Program-made: the position numbers and the translations under genes
Assembly: GCF_900112755.1 (NCBI RefSeq)
Contig: NZ_FOMW01000004.1
Span: forward strand, 266,882 to 330,881
Length of the DNA stretch: 64,000 nucleotides
Direction of reading: 5' to 3'
DNA from: Sulfitobacter brevis
Lineage (GTDB): Bacteria; Pseudomonadota; Alphaproteobacteria; Rhodobacterales; Rhodobacteraceae
Shown here: piece after piece, positions 33,829 through 43,336 of the stretch
Layout of the letters: every line of letters starts with the position of its first letter
How positions within the stretch are numbered: the first letter of the stretch is position 1
Notes under the pieces: model-generated
The model's database searches: none
Told to the model about the DNA's origin: nothing
The model's input: the letters and a program-made list of their open reading frames with translations, nothing else

Positions 33829-35397
33829 ATGACTGACCAATCTTCCCAAGACCGCGTCTTGATTTTTGACACCACATTGCGCGATGGCGAACAATCGCCC
33901 GGTGCGACGATGACCCATGCCGAGAAGATCGAAATCGCAGGGCTGCTCGATGAAATGGGCGTTGATGTGATCGAGGCCGGTTTCCCGATCGCCTCTGAGG
34001 GTGATTTTGCCGCCGTCGCCGAAATCTCGCGCCTTTCGAAAAACAGTGTGATCTGCGGCCTTGCCCGCGCCCAGCTCGGCGATATCGACCGCTGCTGGGA
34101 GGCGGTGAAACACGCGCCCCAACCACGCATCCACACGTTTATCGGCACCTCGCCGCTGCACCGCGCCATTCCGAACCTCACCAAGGACGAAATGGCCGAC
34201 CGCATCCACGAGACGGTCAGCCATGCCCGTAACCTGTGTGATAACGTGCAATGGTCGCCGATGGACGCCACGCGGACCGAGTTGGATTACCTCTACCGCG
34301 TTGTCGAGATCGCGATCAAAGCCGGGGCCACAACGATCAATATCCCCGACACGGTCGGCTATACCGCGCCACGCGAGAGCGCCGAGCTGATCCGCAAATT
34401 GCTCGAACACGTGCCGGGCGCCGACGAGATCATTTTTGCCACCCATTGCCACAACGATCTTGGCATGGCGACCGCCAACAGCCTCGCCGCCGTCGAGGCG
34501 GGCGCGCGGCAGATCGAGTGCACGATCAATGGTTTGGGCGAACGCGCGGGCAATACCGCGCTGGAAGAAGTTGTGATGGCGATGCGCGTGCGCAATGACA
34601 TCATGCCCTACCAGACCAAGATCGACGCCACCAAGATCATGAACATCTCGCGCCGTGTCGCGGCGGTGTCGGGCTTTGCCGTGCAGTTCAATAAGGCCAT
34701 CGTCGGCAAGAACGCATTTGCGCACGAGTCCGGCATCCATCAGGACGGCATGCTGAAAAACGCCGAAACCTTCGAGATTATGCGCCCCGAAGATGTGGGC
34801 CTCTCCGAGACCAATATCGTGATGGGCAAACACTCCGGTCGCGCCGCTTTACGCTCCAAGCTGGAGGACCTCGGCTTTGAATTGGGCGATAACCAGCTCA
34901 AGGACGTGTTCGTGCGGTTCAAGGAGTTGGCTGATCGCAAAAAGGAAATCTACGAGGACGACCTGATCGCCTTGATGCGCACCACGACCGACCCCGAAGA
35001 AGACCGGATTCGTTTGAAATCGTTGACCGTGGTTTGCGGCACAGAAGGCCCACAAAAAGCCGATATGGCGCTGGATATCGACGGCGGCGCGCAATCAACC
35101 ACACAGACCGGCGATGGTCCTGTCGATGCAGCGTTCAACTGTATCAAGGCTTTGGTGCCGCACAGCGCCCGCTTGCAGCTTTATCAGGTGCACGCGGTGA
35201 CCGAAGGCACGGACGCGCAGGCGACAGTTTCAGTGCGGATGGAGGAAGACGGGCGGATCGTGACCGGACAGTCGGCAGATACCGATACGGTCGTGGCCTC
35301 GGTTCGGGCCTATATCCACGCATTGAACCGGTTGCTGGTGCGCCGCGAAAAAGGCGGCACGGATCGCCGCGAAGTCAGCTATAAAGACGTTGGCTGA
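33829..35397 (+). CDS. leuA: 2-isopropylmalate synthase
   Basis: A 522-residue enzyme that condenses acetyl-CoA with 2-oxoisovalerate, the committed step of leucine synthesis. The catalytic start is RVLIFDTTLRDGEQSPGA near residue 10, the metal site FATHCHNDLGMATANSLA near 205, and the C-terminal LeuA regulatory dimer domain that binds leucine follows after about residue 390 (LKSLTVVCGTEGPQKADMAL). The ATG at 33829 was preferred to an in-frame start 15 codons upstream that lies next to the attenuator stems. Expression is probably controlled by the leader region, enzyme activity by leucine feedback. Confidence 0.95.
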   Translation: MTDQSSQDRVLIFDTTLRDGEQSPGATMTHAEKIEIAGLLDEMGVDVIEAGFPIASEGDFAAVAEISRLSKNSVICGLARAQLGDIDRCWEAVKHAPQPRIHTFIGTSPLHRAIPNLTKDEMADRIHETVSHARNLCDNVQWSPMDATRTELDYLYRVVEIAIKAGATTINIPDTVGYTAPRESAELIRKLLEHVPGADEIIFATHCHNDLGMATANSLAAVEAGARQIECTINGLGERAGNTALEEVVMAMRVRNDIMPYQTKIDATKIMNISRRVAAVSGFAVQFNKAIVGKNAFAHESGIHQDGMLKNAETFEIMRPEDVGLSETNIVMGKHSGRAALRSKLEDLGFELGDNQLKDVFVRFKELADRKKEIYEDDLIALMRTTTDPEEDRIRLKSLTVVCGTEGPQKADMALDIDGGAQSTTQTGDGPVDAAFNCIKALVPHSARLQLYQVHAVTEGTDAQATVSVRMEEDGRIVTGQSADTDTVVASVRAYIHALNRLLVRREKGGTDRREVSYKDVG

Positions 35398-35408
35398 GAC
35401 AAAATCAT

Positions 35409-35434
35409 GGGGCGGCCCTCATAGGGGTCGCCCC
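35409..35434 (+). terminator. GC hairpin after leuA
   Basis: GGGGCGGCCCT (35409-35419) pairs with AGGGGTCGCCCC (35423-35434) with one bulge/mismatch. It lies between the ends of leuA and the convergent DsrE-like gene and may serve both; the T run is poor. Confidence 0.55.
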
Positions 35435-35442
35435 GATGCTAT

Positions 35443-35874
35443 TCAGGGTCGGACGTAGGCGTAGCCGTCTTCCTGCAACTCGATCAGGCGAACCACACCG
35501 GACGGCACCACATTGGCCTCCGACATCAGCGGCACATCCTTGCCGGCCTTTTCCTGCATGGCGGCGTGGGTATTGCCGCAGGCCGCAAAGGTCACATTGT
35601 CCATTTCGAGCGACATGACACTGATCCGGTCTTCGACAGGGCTTTTGCCCGCGACCAGCATGTTAAGACCGGGACCATAGGTCACCACTTCGATCTCGAC
35701 GGTATCACCGACAGATTCGTAGTAGCTGATCACATTCGCCACGTTGTTGAGCGCCATATTCATGACCTGCGGGTCATTTTCATCGACATGGATCGCGACT
35801 TTGTGCGCCTTGCCCTCGGCCAGTGCCATCACGGGGGCCACAGCCATGAACACGGCCATCATCAGATATTTCAT
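35443..35874 (-). CDS. Exported DsrE-family protein
   Basis: The 143-residue protein starts with a signal peptide (MKYLMMAVFMAVAPVMALAE). The rest is a DsrE/DsrF-like fold: HKVAIHVDENDPQVMNMALN, VEIEVVTYGPGLNMLVAGKS and a single conserved Cys in NVTFAACGNTHAAM. DsrE-type proteins carry sulfur as a persulfide on that Cys; periplasmic members of this style occur near sulfur or methylotrophy genes, but no such genes are adjacent. A GAGAGAGG ribosome site precedes the ATG. Confidence 0.82.
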   Translation of the reverse strand: MKYLMMAVFMAVAPVMALAEGKAHKVAIHVDENDPQVMNMALNNVANVISYYESVGDTVEIEVVTYGPGLNMLVAGKSPVEDRISVMSLEMDNVTFAACGNTHAAMQEKAGKDVPLMSEANVVPSGVVRLIELQEDGYAYVRP

Positions 35875-35958
35875 TGTTGGATCCTCTCTCCCAAAGTAAA
35901 ACCGTCGACCAACGCGCGGGGAAAAGCAACTACGTATTCGAATATGTGATGACGTATG

Positions 35959-36546
35959 TCAGTTGCGGTACGGGTTCTTCGGGCTGCGGTCCTCGCTGAG
36001 GCTTTCCTGACCCCGCTCGACGATTATAATCTGCGCATCGGCCAGATGTTCGCGGCCGATTGCCTTGGTCCCTGCGGCGACGCGCAGCTTGTGGGCTTCC
36101 AGCATAACCTCGGCATGGCTGCTACCGCGCGGCGGGATGAAGGTATAGCAGGCCAATTCGATCAGAAGCCCCAGCGGGTCTTTGAAATAAATCGAATGCA
36201 TGAAGCCGCGATCTTTGACGCCCGAGTTGCCAATGCCGCGTTCCTTCAGACGGCTCAGCACCTGATCAAAGGTTGCCGCATCAACTTCGAAGGCGATGTG
36301 ATGCACACAGCCCGGCTCGGTCGGGGTGCGGTCGCGGGTGCCGCTGCGGTTTTCGTTGGTAAAGATCGTGATCAGCCGCCCGTCACCGGGATCGAAGTAA
36401 AGGTGCCCCTCATCAGGGTTATCCAGATTGGGCTGATCAAAGATAAAAGGCATTCCGAGCAGGCCTTCCCAGAAATCGATGCTGCTTTGACGGTCAGCAC
36501 CGGTGAGGGTAATATGGTGAACACCGAGGGACTGTATTTTCTTCAT
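35959..36546 (-). CDS. VOC-family (glyoxalase/dioxygenase fold) protein
   Basis: A 195-residue protein starting MKKIQSLGVHHITLTGADRQ. The first metal His is in GVHHITLTG, the middle has GCVHHIAFEVD and the Glu ligand is in YFKDPLGLLIELACY. VOC proteins include glyoxalase I, ring-cleavage dioxygenases and epimerases; the C-terminal 50 residues (SHAEVMLEAHKLRVAAGTKA) are an extension I do not recognise. I chose the ATG at 36546, since the longer upstream frame runs into the divergent mreB start. Confidence 0.85.
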   Translation of the reverse strand: MKKIQSLGVHHITLTGADRQSSIDFWEGLLGMPFIFDQPNLDNPDEGHLYFDPGDGRLITIFTNENRSGTRDRTPTEPGCVHHIAFEVDAATFDQVLSRLKERGIGNSGVKDRGFMHSIYFKDPLGLLIELACYTFIPPRGSSHAEVMLEAHKLRVAAGTKAIGREHLADAQIIIVERGQESLSEDRSPKNPYRN

Positions 36547-36688
36547 GTCATGCTCCGAATTTAGTGTAAGCATAGTCTGGTGGCGAGATCGTGCCACCCC
36601 TTCCGTCATCTCCTCTTTCACCCTAGGGCCTAGCGTCCTATAAGGCCCCGGTTGCGCCTCTCCGTGAGAGTCGCCGGGCCGATAATAA

Positions 36689-37756
<1,068 letters not shown>

Positions 37757-37852
37757 TCTGCAGCGCCGCACCACGGAGCTGTTAGCGATCCGTGGTCGGC
37801 CCCCCGAGGGTCCGGACCGCTCCGGATCAAGACCGAGAGGACACCACAGAGC

Positions 37853-38761
37853 GTGGCAAAGGATCGCGCCAGTTCCAGCGACTATACCGGCCCGTTGCGC
37901 CGGTTGCTGCTGGCCGTTCTGATCCTGGTTCTGGGCGGCACTTTTTTGATATGGCGCATCGACAGCCCACGGGTTGAACGGTTTCGCGCCCAGATCACCG
38001 ACCGTTTTGTACCCAACCTCGATTGGGCGATGGCCCCCGTCACCGGCACCATCAACCTGTTCCGTGATTTCCAGTCCTATCAGCGCCTTACCGAACAAAA
38101 TCAGGAATTGCGCAGCGAATTGCGCCAGATGCAGGCGTGGAAAGAAGCTGCCCTGCAGTTGGAGCAGGAGAACGCACGGCTACTGGATCTTAATCAAGTG
38201 CGGCTTGATCCACGATTGACCGTGATCACCGGCGTCGTGCTGGCCGACAGCGGCTCACCGTTTCGGCAATCGGTGCTCTTGAATGTGGGCGCGCGGGATG
38301 GCTTGGTCGATGGCTGGGCCACGATGGACGGCATCGGGCTGGTCGGGCGGATTTCGGGCGTCGCCAAGAATACGTCGCGGGTTATTCTGCTCACTGACGC
38401 CTCCAGTCGCATCCCTGCGACGATCCAGCCCTCCGGTCAGCGGGCATTGGTGGCAGGTGACAACTCGCCCGCACCGCCGATTGATTTCCTTGAGAACCCT
38501 GATCTGGTGCGCCCCGGTGATCGGGTAATCTCCTCTGGCGATGGCGGCGTATTTCCGGCGGGGCTTTTAATCGGACAGGTCGCCGCAGACCCCGGCGGGC
38601 GGTTGCGTGTGCGTCTGGCAGCAGACTACGAGCGTTTGGAGTTCCTGCGCGTATTGCGCCATCACGGCAGCGAAAAAGTCTCTGACAGTGCGCAGGTCAT
38701 CACCCCCGAGAGTCTGGGCACTGATCCCGAATCTGATCCTGCGACAAGCGAACAGCCATGA
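37853..38761 (+). CDS. mreC: Rod shape-determining protein MreC
   Basis: A 302-residue inner-membrane protein. One N-terminal membrane helix (LRRLLLAVLILVLGGTFLIW) is followed by a coiled coil (LTEQNQELRSELRQMQAWKE) and the periplasmic beta-domain (SVLLNVGARDGLVDGWATMD, then DRVISSGDGGVFPAGLLIGQ). It links MreB to the periplasmic wall enzymes such as PBP2. The start is GTG, with GAGAGGA about 13 nt before it. The stop overlaps mreD by 4 nt (ATGA). Confidence 0.93.
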   Translation: MAKDRASSSDYTGPLRRLLLAVLILVLGGTFLIWRIDSPRVERFRAQITDRFVPNLDWAMAPVTGTINLFRDFQSYQRLTEQNQELRSELRQMQAWKEAALQLEQENARLLDLNQVRLDPRLTVITGVVLADSGSPFRQSVLLNVGARDGLVDGWATMDGIGLVGRISGVAKNTSRVILLTDASSRIPATIQPSGQRALVAGDNSPAPPIDFLENPDLVRPGDRVISSGDGGVFPAGLLIGQVAADPGGRLRVRLAADYERLEFLRVLRHHGSEKVSDSAQVITPESLGTDPESDPATSEQP

Positions 38762-39297
38762 AAGATCTGTCGCAGACGCGGCTTTGGCTAATGCGCGCGG
38801 CGTTTTTGCTGCTGGCGCTGGTGATCCATTTCTTTCTGCTGCTGCCGTTGGGCACGGCTCCCCCTACTTGGGCCGGACCCGACCTGCTGCTCGGCTTTGC
38901 CTGCGCGTGGTCACTGCGACGGCCGGAGTATGTGCCGGCGCTATCGCTGGCGATTGTGTTCTTGTTGTCGGATTTTTTGCTGCAACGCCCGCCCGGCCTC
39001 TGGGCGCTGTTGGCGGTGATGGGGTGCGAGAACCTCAAGGGCCGCGGACGCAACCTGCGCGACGGCGGATTTGCCGCCGAATTCTTTGCTGTCACGGTGG
39101 TGATTATCGCGATCACCCTGATCGAACGGCTGATCCTAAGTTTGGTGTTCGTAGAACCGCCGGTGTTTTCGCTGAGCCTTTCCGAACTGGGGCTTACGCT
39201 GCTATTCTATCCGTTGATCGTCGCGGTCACCCATTCGCTTATGGGGGTCCGCAAATCCGCCCCCGGCGAGTTGGATGCGCTGGGTCACAGGTCATGA
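38758..39297 (+). CDS. mreD: Rod shape-determining protein MreD
   Basis: The 179-residue product has about five membrane helices (AAFLLLALVIHFFLLLPL, ALSLAIVFLLSDFLL, FFAVTVVIIAITLIERLILS, LTLLFYPLIVAVTHSL). Position and topology, rather than a sequence motif, identify it as MreD, the poorly conserved membrane partner of MreC. The ATG overlaps the mreC stop, and mrdA follows 24 nt later. Confidence 0.88.
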   Translation: MKDLSQTRLWLMRAAFLLLALVIHFFLLLPLGTAPPTWAGPDLLLGFACAWSLRRPEYVPALSLAIVFLLSDFLLQRPPGLWALLAVMGCENLKGRGRNLRDGGFAAEFFAVTVVIIAITLIERLILSLVFVEPPVFSLSLSELGLTLLFYPLIVAVTHSLMGVRKSAPGELDALGHRS

Positions 39298-39321
39298 GCC
39301 GCAAATGATCAGGAACCGTAC

Positions 39322-41265
39322 ATGAGACGCAACCGCGCCGAGAATGACGCCAGCCACACGCGCCTGACACGCCGTGCGGCGCTGCTCGGGGGTGCGCAAC
39401 TTTTGTTCATGGGGGGGCTGGCCGCGCGGATGCGGTATTTGCAGGTCGATCAGGCCGACCAGTTTCGCCTGCTGGCCGAAGAGAATCGCATCAACATCCG
39501 GCTGATCCCGCCCGCGCGGGGCGAAATCTTTGACCGCAACGGCATCCGTCTGGCGCAAAACGTGCCGAGCTACCGGATTGTCATGGTCCGCGAGGATGCG
39601 GGCGATGTCGATATGGTAATGGACCGTCTGGCCGCTATCATCACGTTGGACCCCGAAGCCCGCGAACGTGTTGTGGCCGAGATTAAACGCTCCGCGCCGT
39701 TCCTGCCGGTGACAATTGTTGATGATGTGAGCTGGGACGATGTCAGCCGCGTCAGCGTCAACGCCCCTGCCCTGCCCGGCATTACGCCCGAAGTCGGGCT
39801 GACCCGCGTTTATCCGCGCGGTCCTGATTTTGCCCATGTGGTCGGTCGTGTGGGCCGTGTCAGCCAAGCCGACCTTGATGCGCTGGAAGACCCCGATCAG
39901 GTGTTGCGTATCCCGCGCTTTCAGATCGGCAAGATCAACGTTGAGGCCCGCGAGGAAGGGCTGCTGCGCGGTACCGCAGGCACCAAACAGGTCGAGGTCA
40001 ACGCCACCGGTCGGGTGATGCGCGAACTGGCCCGGCGCGAGGGTGAATCCGGCAAGGACCTGCAGCTTACCGTGGATGCAAAGCTGCAAAGCTATGTGCA
40101 GGCGCGGCTCACCGGCGAATCCGCTGCGGTGGTGATGATCGATTGCCAGAACGGTGATCTGGTCTCGCTCGCCTCGGCGCCGAGCTATGACCCGAACCTG
40201 TTTATCGGCGGCATCTCCTCCAAAGACTATAATCCGCTGCTGAACTCGATCTATCGGCCATTGGTTAATAAAACCGTGCAGGGCACCTATCCGCCCGGCT
40301 CGACTTTCAAGATGATGACAGCAATGGCTGCGCTTGAAGCGGGGCTTATCGGACCGGATGAAACTGTCTACTGCCCAGGTCACCTCGATGTGGCGGGCCG
40401 CCGCTTTCACTGCTGGAAGCGGGCGGGCCACGGCTGGGTCGATCTGGAAACCTCGCTTAAACAGTCCTGCGACGTGTATTACTATGATCTCGCGCTCAAG
40501 GTCGGAATCGAGAATATCTCGGCCATGGCGAACAGCTTCGGGCTGGGTATCAAGCACGAGCTTGCCTTGTCGTCGGTGGCTGCGGGCCTGACTCCGACAA
40601 AAGCATGGAAGAAGGCAAACCGTGGTGCGGACTGGGTGATCGGCGATACGGTCAACTCGTCAATCGGTCAGGGCTTCATGCTGGCCTCGCCCCTGCAACT
40701 CGCGGTCATGACCGCGCGCATCGCCTCGGGCCGCGAGATCATTCCGCGGCTGATCAAATCGGTCGACGGGGTCGAAACCGACAACGCCGAAATCCCGCTG
40801 CTGTCGATGAACGACAACAACCTGCGCAAGATGCGCCGCGCCATGTACGAGGTCGTCAACGACCGGCGCGGCACGGCGTACCGGTCGCGCATCATTGCCG
40901 AAGACATGCGCATGGCGGGCAAAACCGGCACCAGTCAGGTGCGCAACATTACCACCGCCGAACGGGCGCGCGGGGTGACCAGCAACAATGACCTGCCGTG
41001 GGAGCGCCGCGACCACGCGCTTTTCGTGAGTTTTGCCCCCTATGACAACCCGCGCTTCGCCGTTTCGGTGCTGGTGGAACATGGCGGCGGCGGCTCGACT
41101 GCGGCGGCACCGATCGCGCGGGACGTGCTGCTGCAGGCCCTCGCTGGGGGCGATCCGCCGCTGGAGGCCTATCCCGCTGGTGACCGTGACCGCATTCAGG
41201 AACAACAGGAAAAGCTTCGCGCCTTGCAACCCCAAGCGGCCCTTGATGGAAAAGATCAGGCATGA
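39322..41265 (+). CDS. mrdA: Penicillin-binding protein 2 (elongasome transpeptidase)
   Basis: A 647-residue class B PBP. A short cytoplasmic tail and one membrane helix (AALLGGAQLLFMGGLA) are followed by the pedestal domain (IPPARGEIFDRNGIRLAQNV). In the transpeptidase domain the catalytic SxxK is PPGSTFKMM near residue 325, the second motif KQSCDVYYYD near 388, and the third MAGKTGTSQV near 533. It cross-links peptidoglycan during cell elongation and is the target of mecillinam-type beta-lactams in relatives. AGGAACCG precedes the ATG. Its stop overlaps rodA by 4 nt. Confidence 0.95.
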   Translation: MRRNRAENDASHTRLTRRAALLGGAQLLFMGGLAARMRYLQVDQADQFRLLAEENRINIRLIPPARGEIFDRNGIRLAQNVPSYRIVMVREDAGDVDMVMDRLAAIITLDPEARERVVAEIKRSAPFLPVTIVDDVSWDDVSRVSVNAPALPGITPEVGLTRVYPRGPDFAHVVGRVGRVSQADLDALEDPDQVLRIPRFQIGKINVEAREEGLLRGTAGTKQVEVNATGRVMRELARREGESGKDLQLTVDAKLQSYVQARLTGESAAVVMIDCQNGDLVSLASAPSYDPNLFIGGISSKDYNPLLNSIYRPLVNKTVQGTYPPGSTFKMMTAMAALEAGLIGPDETVYCPGHLDVAGRRFHCWKRAGHGWVDLETSLKQSCDVYYYDLALKVGIENISAMANSFGLGIKHELALSSVAAGLTPTKAWKKANRGADWVIGDTVNSSIGQGFMLASPLQLAVMTARIASGREIIPRLIKSVDGVETDNAEIPLLSMNDNNLRKMRRAMYEVVNDRRGTAYRSRIIAEDMRMAGKTGTSQVRNITTAERARGVTSNNDLPWERRDHALFVSFAPYDNPRFAVSVLVEHGGGGSTAAAPIARDVLLQALAGGDPPLEAYPAGDRDRIQEQQEKLRALQPQAALDGKDQA

Positions 41266-42401
41266 GTTATCTTGAATATACCGTCAAATCGGTGCCTGTC
41301 GGGCTGCGCAAAATTTTCTTTCTGAACTGGCCGCTGGCGCTGCTGCTCGCCTCGGTCTGCGGCATCGGGTTTTTGATGCTCTATTCTGTCGCGGGCGGGT
41401 CGTTCACCCCTTGGGCGGAGCCGCAGATGAAGCGGTTTGCCTTGGGTTTCGTACTGATGATCGCTGTTGCCTTTGTTCCGATCTGGCTGTGGCGCAACCT
41501 GTCGGGGCTGGCCTATGGCGGTTCTGTTGTGCTGCTGATCGCCGTGGAGCTTGTCGGTGACTCCCGCAAAGGCTCGCAGCGCTGGATTGACCTTGGCTTC
41601 ATGGATTTACAGCCCTCGGAACTGATGAAGATCACCTTGGTCATGTTCCTCGCTGCCTATTATGACTGGTTGCCGGCCAAAAAGGTCTCGCGGCCGTTTT
41701 GGGTGTTTCTGCCCGTAGTGATCATATTTTTGCCCACCGCACTGGTGCTCAAACAGCCTGACCTTGGGACTTCGATCCTGTTGCTGGCTGCGGGCGGCGG
41801 GTTGATGTTTCTTGCGGGGGTGCATTGGGCCTATTTCACTGCCGTACTGGCGGCGGGCATCGGCCTGATTACAGCAGTGTTCCAGTCGCGTGGCACCACG
41901 TGGCAGTTGATCAACGATTACCAGTATCGCCGCATCGACACTTTTTTAGACCCCTCTGCCGAGCCGTTGGGCGCAGGCTATCACATCACCCAATCGAAGA
42001 TTGCGCTGGGGTCCGGTGGTTGGACCGGGCGCGGGTTTATGCAAGGCACCCAGTCGCGCCTGAACTTCCTTCCTGAGAAGCATACCGACTTTATCTTCAC
42101 CACCTTGGCCGAAGAATTCGGCTTCATCGGCGGGATGTCCCTGTTGGGGCTCTATGCGCTCATTATCTTGTTCTGCGTTGCAACTGCCGTGCTCAACAAG
42201 GACCGCTTTTCGTCGCTGCTGACCTTGGGCATCGCGCTCAACTTCTTTCTGTTCTTCGCGGTCAATATGTCGATGGTGATGGGCATGGCGCCCGTGGTCG
42301 GTGTGCCCTTGCCGCTGGTCAGCTACGGCGGATCGGCAATGCTGGTCTTGCTGTTGGCCTTTGGATTGGTACAGTCGGCACATATCCACAGACCGAGGTA
42401 G
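41262..42401 (+). CDS. rodA: Peptidoglycan glycosyltransferase RodA
   Basis: A 379-residue SEDS protein with about ten membrane helices. Family motifs are GSQRWIDLGFMDLQPSELMK, LKQPDLGTSILLLAAGG, LPEKHTDFIFTTLAEEFGFI and the final GVPLPLVSYGGSAMLVLLLA. It polymerises glycan strands in a complex with PBP2, whose gene overlaps its start. It is the fifth gene of the shape operon. Confidence 0.95.
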   Translation: MSYLEYTVKSVPVGLRKIFFLNWPLALLLASVCGIGFLMLYSVAGGSFTPWAEPQMKRFALGFVLMIAVAFVPIWLWRNLSGLAYGGSVVLLIAVELVGDSRKGSQRWIDLGFMDLQPSELMKITLVMFLAAYYDWLPAKKVSRPFWVFLPVVIIFLPTALVLKQPDLGTSILLLAAGGGLMFLAGVHWAYFTAVLAAGIGLITAVFQSRGTTWQLINDYQYRRIDTFLDPSAEPLGAGYHITQSKIALGSGGWTGRGFMQGTQSRLNFLPEKHTDFIFTTLAEEFGFIGGMSLLGLYALIILFCVATAVLNKDRFSSLLTLGIALNFFLFFAVNMSMVMGMAPVVGVPLPLVSYGGSAMLVLLLAFGLVQSAHIHRPR

Positions 42402-42403
42402 AC

Positions 42404-43336
42404 ATGCGCCCCAATATCCTGTTTGCGGCTGGGAAAACCCAGTGGCAAGACTATGAGAAACCGCTGAAATCTGCCCTTGCGGCCAAAGGTGTGGACGGCA
42501 AGATCAGCCTCGATTTTGCGCCTGCCGAAGTCGACTATATCGTCTATGCCCCCAGCAGCGCCTTGCAGGATTTCACCCCCTACACCCGCGCCAAAGCTGT
42601 GCTGAACCTCTGGGCAGGTGTCGAAAAGATCGTCGGTAACACGACGTTGCAGATCCCGCTGGCGCGTATGGTTGATCCGGGATTGACCCAAGGCATGGTG
42701 GAATGGGTGTCGGGCCACGTGCTGCGCTACCATCTCCGCCTTGATATCGATATCCGCCGTGAGGCTGCGGAATGGCGCCCCCGCACGCCGCCGCTGGCCA
42801 GCGAACGCTCCGTCGTGGTGCTGGGCCTGGGCGCGTTGGGTCAGAAAGTCGCGCGGCAGCTTGCCGATTTCGGCTTTGACGTCACCGGCTGGTCGCGCAG
42901 CGCCAAGTCGCTGGATGGCATTCGCTGCCTGCACGGCGAGGACGGGTTGCGCGATGCGCTACATCGGGCCGAGATCGTGGTGCTCTTGCTGCCCGACACT
43001 GCCGCGACCGAAAACACGCTCAACGCCGGAACGCTGGCGCTGATGCCGAAAGGTGCTTGCATCATCAACCCCGGTCGCGGGCCGCTGATCGACGATGATG
43101 CCCTGCTGGCGGCGCTGGATGCAGGCCATATCGGCCGTGCCACGCTGGACGTATTCCGCATCGAGCCATTGCCCGAGGCGCATCCCTACTGGCATCACCC
43201 GAAGGTCACCGTTACCCCGCACATTGCCGCCGATACCCGCGCCTCTACCGCGTCGCATGTCATCGCTGAAAACATCCGGCGCGGTGAGGCGGGAGAGCAA
43301 TTTTTACATCTCGTGGACCGCAGCTTGGGTTACTGA
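42404..43336 (+). CDS. ghrA: D-2-hydroxyacid dehydrogenase (glyoxylate/hydroxypyruvate reductase A type)
   Basis: A 310-residue NAD(P)-dependent dehydrogenase. The nucleotide loop is VVVLGLGALGQKVARQLADF near residue 133. The catalytic Arg lies in ACIINPGRGPLIDDDALLAA, the Glu in FRIEPLPEAHPYW and the His in TPHIAADTRA. The sequence is nearest to GhrA, which reduces glyoxylate and hydroxypyruvate. It starts 2 nt after rodA, so it is co-transcribed although unrelated in function. Its end overlaps the convergent peptidase gene by 7 nt. Confidence 0.88.
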   Translation: MRPNILFAAGKTQWQDYEKPLKSALAAKGVDGKISLDFAPAEVDYIVYAPSSALQDFTPYTRAKAVLNLWAGVEKIVGNTTLQIPLARMVDPGLTQGMVEWVSGHVLRYHLRLDIDIRREAAEWRPRTPPLASERSVVVLGLGALGQKVARQLADFGFDVTGWSRSAKSLDGIRCLHGEDGLRDALHRAEIVVLLLPDTAATENTLNAGTLALMPKGACIINPGRGPLIDDDALLAALDAGHIGRATLDVFRIEPLPEAHPYWHHPKVTVTPHIAADTRASTASHVIAENIRRGEAGEQFLHLVDRSLGY

